From Omphiscola glabra (taxonomy: Eukaryota; Mollusca; Gastropoda; Lymnaeidae), in contig OZ024794.1 in assembly GCA_964017045.1 (NCBI GenBank), positions 37,292,210 to 37,356,209 of the forward strand: 64,000 nucleotides of DNA, read 5' to 3'. The position numbers were made by a program, and so were the translations under genes. Positions 58,140 through 64,000 of this stretch are shown piece after piece. The notes beneath the pieces are model-generated. The model was not told the DNA's origin, searched no databases, and saw only the letters and a list, made by a program, of their open reading frames with translations. Each line of letters begins with the position of its first letter. The stretch's first letter is position 1.

Positions 58140-59125
58140 GTATCTGTACATTCCTTTGGCTTTGAGGTATGGAGCACCTACGCTAGCCACAAGCGGAAAG
58201 TTCAAATTTTCACTCTAAGATGTCTGCGACCCATTATGCGCACTCATGGAAAGTGTATGATGTTCTTCACTCTCAGGCACATTCAAACGAATGGACTCCT
58301 GCTCAAATCACAAGGTCATATAACAGAGAATGCACTTCACAGATAGAGAATGCACATCTGACCTAGACAGGCTTATCTGCACTACAAGGGTGTGTGCAAG
58401 AAAGGCATGAAGGCCCTTGGTATCAACCTAAGCGTTTCATGAGATTGCTGTGCTGAAGACAGATCTCGCTAGGTACTTGTAAACAGAGAGATTGAAGTGC
58501 CTAGGTGGTATGAAAAACAAAACTTTGCTGCTGAGAGAAGAGCCAGCTAGAAGGCTAAAAAAGCTATCTATAACATGTTAACCAGAAAATTAAGCAGGTA
58601 CTGCAGGTACTCTACTCTTGAGCTACTCTTGCAAATAAGAAATTACTCAATGAAAACAAGGATGCCAATATGGAATGTTTGACAGTGAGCATCCAATGAA
58701 CAGCCAAACACACATACATCACTCAACAATGCAAAGTAGATATTCAGAGCTAAGAAAAAAGAAGAGTGGTTAAATGGATGGCAATGAACACAACAGGATG
58801 ATGTGTGTTTTACACACTTGCCCAAACACTATAAATCCAAAAAATTGCCTCAACATATTTACAGGTCATAATCTTTCTCCAGGGCACAGGACACATGAAA
58901 CTTAATTCTCACCCTAACCACATAAAACACCAATGTAGCCTCTCAGCAAACATCCAAATGAGATGGTAAGACATCACCTCTTACGCCTTAAATACCTACC
59001 AAAAATACATACCAGACTCCTCAAGAACCCTTTATACAAAGTACAGCTGCGTAGACAGAACAAAGTCTTCACCATGGCCTCCAACAAATGGGCACATGCC
59101 TACTGTATCTAAATGATGATTATTT
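58140..59125 (+). pseudogene. Decayed LINE C-terminus and 3' end
   Basis: Fragments in three frames on the + strand line up with the C-terminal part of the LINE at 38313-40836: LRYGAPTLATSGKFKFSL, a CLR-type RLR segment, CKKGMKALGINLS (against CKRDMKAANINIS) and VNREIEVPRWYEKQNFAAER. Stops and frameshifts occur every 15-30 codons, so it is far older than that copy. Its 3' part (58920-59110) is shared with 26880-27110 in PGAP3. Confidence 0.65.
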
Positions 59126-60087
59126 TAAAAAATATTTATTATAAATAGCTTGCCTCATGCATTTTATTTGGAGTTTTCATCCTTTTGGTGATGCATGAGG
59201 TTCATTTCTATTATTTATGTAAACATCTAATAAAACAAGAGCAGGGTTTTTAAGCAAGATTACCCTGCTTCTTCTTTACATACCTTTATTACTATCTTTA
59301 TAACTTTATTTATACCATTCCTTCATTGGACACTTTTAACATTCCTTCATTGTTACCACAATACTAATCAGGTAGTTCTGTTTAGAGCTCATCTGGGCTG
59401 TAGCAATTTAATAGATTAATTTGGAAATTAAACTGAAACTAATAAATAAACTATTAAATGAATAAAATTTTAGTTCTTGTCAAGCAAATGTAGTTCAAAA
59501 TTTAGATTGTAATATCGCAGCTGTCTTGATGATCATGGCAAATTTACGACTAACTAAAATGCAAATATATATTTTTCTGTACACGCTAAGCCTGTGGTGA
59601 ACAAACGAACCCATGTGAAGTATCAGGCTATTGCAGTTTGAGAGATTAAAAAATACAGCTTGGGAATAACAAACCAAACCATTTGTTACATCATATCAGT
59701 CTACTGGCACTGAAGGCTTCTCAGCACAAAACTATCACAGTGTATATGGGGAATCCTTTTTAAAACAAACTTTTTTTAAAAACTCATTATTTGACATATT
59801 TGAGAACACCTTTTACTTCCCTTATAAACAGGACATAGTCTCTAAGTCTAATTGTGCACCAGTCATTAGTATATGCAATTTAGTTGTCATGCTTTCCTGC
59901 TATCTACAGATGGTGGAAAAAAGTAATCTACTGTGGAAAATCCATGTTTTTTTCTAAGTTTCTGTGATTCTGTAAGCCCCCTATTAAATCTTTTTTATGT
60001 GCCTTTTAAACACATACACACAGTACACTCATAATATAATCTTATATACTTTATTTTTACCATTTTTACATTTGTTTTGTTGTATAG
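59126..60087. other. CCDC47 upstream region
   Basis: AT-rich. The branch and pyrimidine region before 60087 ends in TTGTATAG, so at least one untranslated CCDC47 exon should lie upstream; I could not place it. Confidence 0.4.
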
Positions 60088-60096
60088 CCTTGCACA

Positions 60097-63000
60097 ATGA
60101 AAACGTTGAGCCTAATTTTAATAGCATTAGGATGTCTCTTCATTTCCTATGCTTGGAGCAAAAAGCAAGATGCTTTTGTTGAAGACAATGACTTTGCTGA
60201 ATTTGAAGAATTTGAGGATGAAGAAGGTAATGTTTAATTTTTAAAAATCTTAACATTATTATTCTAATAATCTTATTGTGAGTAAAATAGGTGATAACAT
60301 TTTAATATGTGTAACCTCATGCTACAGTTAATGCATGCTTAACTGAAGGTTAAATTGTCTAGAAAGTCAGCATCAGTGTAGAGTATCTGATACCAGCAAA
60401 AAGCAATAACCCCTAAGTACTGTATCTGAAAGCATATGATGTGTTGCATATGCTTTGAACTATTTGTGATAATGAAAACGAAAAGAGATATACTACTAAG
60501 AAGACTTGATTTATTCATTGTGCAATTATACCCTGGGCAATGACGCAGAAAACTGAATGTAAAATCTTTGTGAAATGCCTGTGTATGTAAATTTAAATGT
60601 ATTATCTTTGAGCAAAACTGACCAAGCATGCATTCAAACTTTCTGAACTTTACACAGATCCTTTGTATAGATAAGAAAACCAAGGTTTAGCTTGTTTTCT
60701 AGCCATTTAAACTAATCTTATATTTGGGGTAATGTTTTGCTTAGTTAACACTTTTTTATGTATGCTATCCAGTTTATTGAAATGTATGGGGGGAAAAGTA
60801 AATAATTGTTTAAAAGCTTACCTGGTTACCCCGAATTATAAATAGCTTTACTAATGCCTACTAATGCCACATTAACTTTGCTAAAAATTTGACGTAAAAA
60901 CTGAAGTAGGAAAAGGGTTAAGATAGAGCCTGTGGTACACTGTATTCACAAAATTAATAATTCTGAAACTCCTCCATTCTAAATTTATCAGTTCAATTTT
61001 TACCCTTTGTGCCCCTTAATTACTTAATGAGTTATTTTAACAAAAATGTATAACTTTCATAAAAAAATTTTTTACCACCTGGTACTTTACCAAATAGAAA
61101 TGTCCTTGCAAATAAATTTAATTTGTGGTAGATTAAATCAGCGCTGATGTGATTTATTTATATACTTTTTTTATGTGCATATTTACTGTGAATATTTTTA
61201 GATGGAAAAATAGTGGAAGAGGAGTCAATTGAGGAAGAGAAACAAGAACCAAGGAAACCTGCAGCTGCCTATGAGCAAGAAGAATCATTTGATGAAGATG
61301 AGGATGATGATGATGAAGAAGAAGCTGTTGTAAGTTCCTTTTTCTCAACCTTTTATAACTCTTCATTGGTACATCACTGGTATTTAGTTTTTGCATAGTG
61401 ATTTTTTTTTATATCTACTTAGTGATAATGTTTCTGACAAACAAATAATTATACCAGTTGTGCAACGGCTTATTATTTCAATGGTGACAGATAGCAGTAA
61501 TTCTTGAAACTTTGTCAACACCGCTAAATTAGGTTATCAGTTTAGTACGGTATTTGAAGAATAAATAAAATAAAAAAGCTATTACCTGTAAAAATAATGA
61601 AACTGTAGTGTAAAAAATGTTATAAATAATTTAAATAAATAATTCTAAAAGAAACATATACATACTGTATCTGAAAATGCTACATTGTTCCAAATGATGT
61701 CTCTAGTTTCAGACAGGCATATGATGGGAACTATGTTATTTGAATTTGTTTCTAGGGTTTCACTAGGGTTTCTTAAGTAGGATCCTTCAAGATATTTAGT
61801 AAACAAAAGACTTCCCATGAAATTCTCCCATCACGGGATATTATGGGGACAAACCTTTTAGAATGCAATTTTTGCAGTAAGTCACATATTGCAGGCATGT
61901 TTACCCCCAAACTCTTAAAATTGTACAATATCATCACAAAATCGTTCAATACATTATCTTAATAGTATAAAATAAAAATACAGTATATGTAATTTATATA
62001 ATGTATGCACCTCATAATCGTACACTGTACGCCAAAATTGTAAGAGTAAACAGGTCTGATATTGTCACAAATTGTCATTATGAGCCATGACAAAAAAAAT
62101 CTTGTTAATGCGCTGAATTATGAAGCGCTGTTACTCTATTAAACAGGTTCTCAAGTTTTTTAAAGTCAGGACCACATTTATATAAAAGTAAAGTGACCCT
62201 TTCAGTGTTATATTAATCAAAAAGCTTTGGTTAAATTCTTGGAAATGAAAACATGAAAATAAAGATAATTGTCATTAACTAGATTTGTAATTCCTTTATT
62301 TAAATTTTAATTCAAAATGGATGAAAAAATTTGAAAAGAAAACTATTTAAAAATCACTAATTATCTTAGTCTATCCCTTAGCATCCCCATTTGTGGTCAA
62401 GTCCCATGAGCTGGTAACATGTGCAATTGTAACTTGATTGTACCAGGCTTTTTATGTGTCTTTCATTTTACATTCGAAACAGGCACAATTGTTATAAGTT
62501 TTTCAAAACATTTACTTCTAAATATTTAGTGATGGATTTGAAACTAGAATTTGCAACCTGTAAAGTTGTAAAGAATGTAAAGTTCATATAAAGTGCAAAG
62601 GCTTTTTTTCTACAGGCAGTCATATCCGACTTGCTTCACAAGAATATTATTAGCTAGTTATCCATTACTTACTAGTAGCAAGTGACCAACCTATCAACAA
62701 ACCTTTGCATTGTTTTTTATTCATTAATAGACAATAAAAATAAAGCAATTATAAAACCTATTCTTGTATAGTTTAATTTGGTTTATAATATAATTTGGTT
62801 TATAATAATAAATTTCCTTTGGGAAGAAAGTAAATTGTGTCCCCTTGTCCTGAAAAATGAGAAACCCTTGGCATTGAATTAATCCATTTTGAAAAAAAAT
62901 TTATGTTCTACTTTACTTATTTATTTGTCTTACTGTTTATATATTTTAAATTTTAAATCCTTGTTTTAAAACATTTTAGGGGGATGATGAGTTTGAGCAC

Positions 63001-63860
63001 CTTCATGATGAAGAAGAATTTGAAAATTTTGATAAAGACAAAGATTCTTCTAAAAGTAAAACCCCAGATAAACTTCCAGATTTACAGATTGCCAAGGCAA
63101 GAAATAAAATATTCATGCACCAGCATTAAATATTTTTTGTGTGCATGTTTTTTGCAAATTATTTTTTGTCGGCAAAATATATTTCTTAATCACTTAGGCC
63201 TTAATATCTTAATGCAAATGTTATGTCCTGCTTTATTAAATAATAATTGGTTATGTCTTTTGAAATGATCCATTTGTGGATTTATTGTTAGCGATAAAAT
63301 TATTTTTACTTCCTTATGTAGAAAAATAGAAAATGCCATTTGATTCTCACTCAATTAGCTTTGAATACACTTTATATCCTTGTGTCATCAGGTACCACTC
63401 CATTTGAGAACAAGCTGGGATAGCTTTTATCTTGAGATGTTGATGATTGCTGGACTCACTGTTTATTTTCTCAATTTTCTTGCTGGAAAGACAAAGAACT
63501 GTAAGCTAGCAACAGCATGGCTGACCACACACAAGGAGCTGTTGGAGACTCAGTTTAGCATTGTTGGTATGAAGTTCATCAAGACATTAAAGTAGTGATA
63601 AGTCTAATTTTATAATGGACTGAATAAGGAAGTTTGGAGGTTTAAACTTGTACCCATTACTTTTTTTCCTTTCAGGTGATGATGGAATCGCCAAAGAAGT
63701 ATCATCGGGAACTCTAATCAAAGAATCAGAAAATGTTTATGCCCTTTGGTGCAGTGGTCGATCCTGTGTTGAAGGAATGTTGGTTGAGATAAAACTACTT
63801 AAACGACAAGACCTGATCAACTTGTTACTTAGGGTATTTAAACCAGCATCAGATCAAGTG
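60097..63860 (+). CDS. CCDC47: CCDC47 (calumin), PAT-complex ER membrane protein, N-terminal part
   Basis: Five coding exons are in the window: 60097-60226, 61202-61329, 62980-63096, 63392-63566 and 63676-63860; the gene continues past the right edge. The ATG follows a splice acceptor at 60086-60087, and upstream frames are closed. The product has a signal peptide (about residues 1-20), a strongly acidic luminal segment (EDEDDDDEEE and similar, about residues 25-125), a membrane segment (LMIAGLTVYFLNFLAG) and the start of the cytosolic domain. Family phrases include TSWDSFYLEML, WLTTHKELLE, GDDGIAKE, LWCSGRSCVEGML and LKRQDLINLL. CCDC47 partners WDR83OS/Asterix in the PAT complex that shields polar membrane helices during insertion, and binds calcium through its acidic region. 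All introns are GT-AG except that after exon 3, which starts GC. Confidence 0.96.
63097..63391 (+). other. GC-AG intron of CCDC47
   Basis: Exon 3 must end at AAG before GCAAGA (63097) to stay in phase with exon 4 (GTA CCA, 63392). No in-phase GT exists before the frame closes at about 63127. AAG|GCAAGA matches the strong consensus that GC donors need. Confidence 0.85.
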
Positions 63861-64000
63861 GTAAGTTAAGCAAAAATAATGAAGGTACCTACAATTTTGA
63901 GATATATTTATTTTTTCTTGGAAATTTTAAAAAGAAAATTTCATGCAGAGTCCCGACTCAGTCGGGAAAACAGGAAATAGTTGGGAATTCATTAAAAAAA

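Noticed and set aside
61154..61396. - strand open frame rich in His, Leu and Gln
   Set aside because: It is the antisense of the acidic CCDC47 exon at 61202-61329.

Overview
The window is nuclear DNA of an animal. It is AT-rich and intron-rich, with long non-coding stretches crowded with transposable elements. Three conserved protein genes were assembled exon by exon from splice sites. CFAP210 (+ strand, 3399-17342) encodes an axonemal microtubule inner protein. PGAP3 (- strand, 25288-31492) encodes a GPI-lipid remodelling membrane protein. CCDC47 (+ strand, from 60097, running off the right edge) encodes an ER membrane protein of the PAT chaperone complex. A tRNA-Asp(GTC) gene lies at 40864-40935 on the - strand. 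The repeat repertoire (Penelope-like, RTE/L2-like and Ty3/Gypsy retroelements, many hAT-type short elements) and the sequence style suggest a lophotrochozoan, probably a gastropod mollusc. That placement is an inference.

Layout. 1-3.4 kb: a small hAT-type element and telomere-like repeats ahead of CFAP210. 3.4-17.4 kb: CFAP210, ten coding exons. Its introns hold a Merlin/ISXO2-like transposase remnant, a transposon end pair, three copies of an approximately 1.7-kb repeat called family A here, and LINE 3' tails. 17.4-25.3 kb: intergenic, with a hAT element carrying a transposase tail and a Tigger-like element. 25.3-31.5 kb: PGAP3, seven exons, convergent with CFAP210. 32-35 kb: telomere-like repeats, a 105-bp palindromic element and two independent Penelope-like insertions. 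36-37.7 kb: a three-deep nest of DNA elements. 38.3-40.9 kb: a LINE inserted beside the tRNA-Asp gene. 41.6-44.5 kb: a 2.8-kb hAT-like element. 45.3-52.9 kb: a family A copy split by a 6,344-bp DNA transposon that itself contains a 600-bp minisatellite, a Ty3/Gypsy relic, two LINE relics and a small hAT element. 53-59 kb: LINE relics, a foldback element and another hAT-like element. 60-64 kb: CCDC47.

The three host genes act in separate processes (cilia, GPI-anchor maturation, ER membrane-protein biogenesis) and show no operon-like relation. The best candidates for something new are: the 6.3-kb transposon with perfect terminal inverted repeats, an exact 8-bp target duplication and empty sites in the same window; the two Penelope-like insertions with inverted arms, long target duplications and a hammerhead-ribozyme-like motif; and the LINE placed in the terminator of a tRNA gene. 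All calls come from reading the sequence. No database search or alignment program was run.
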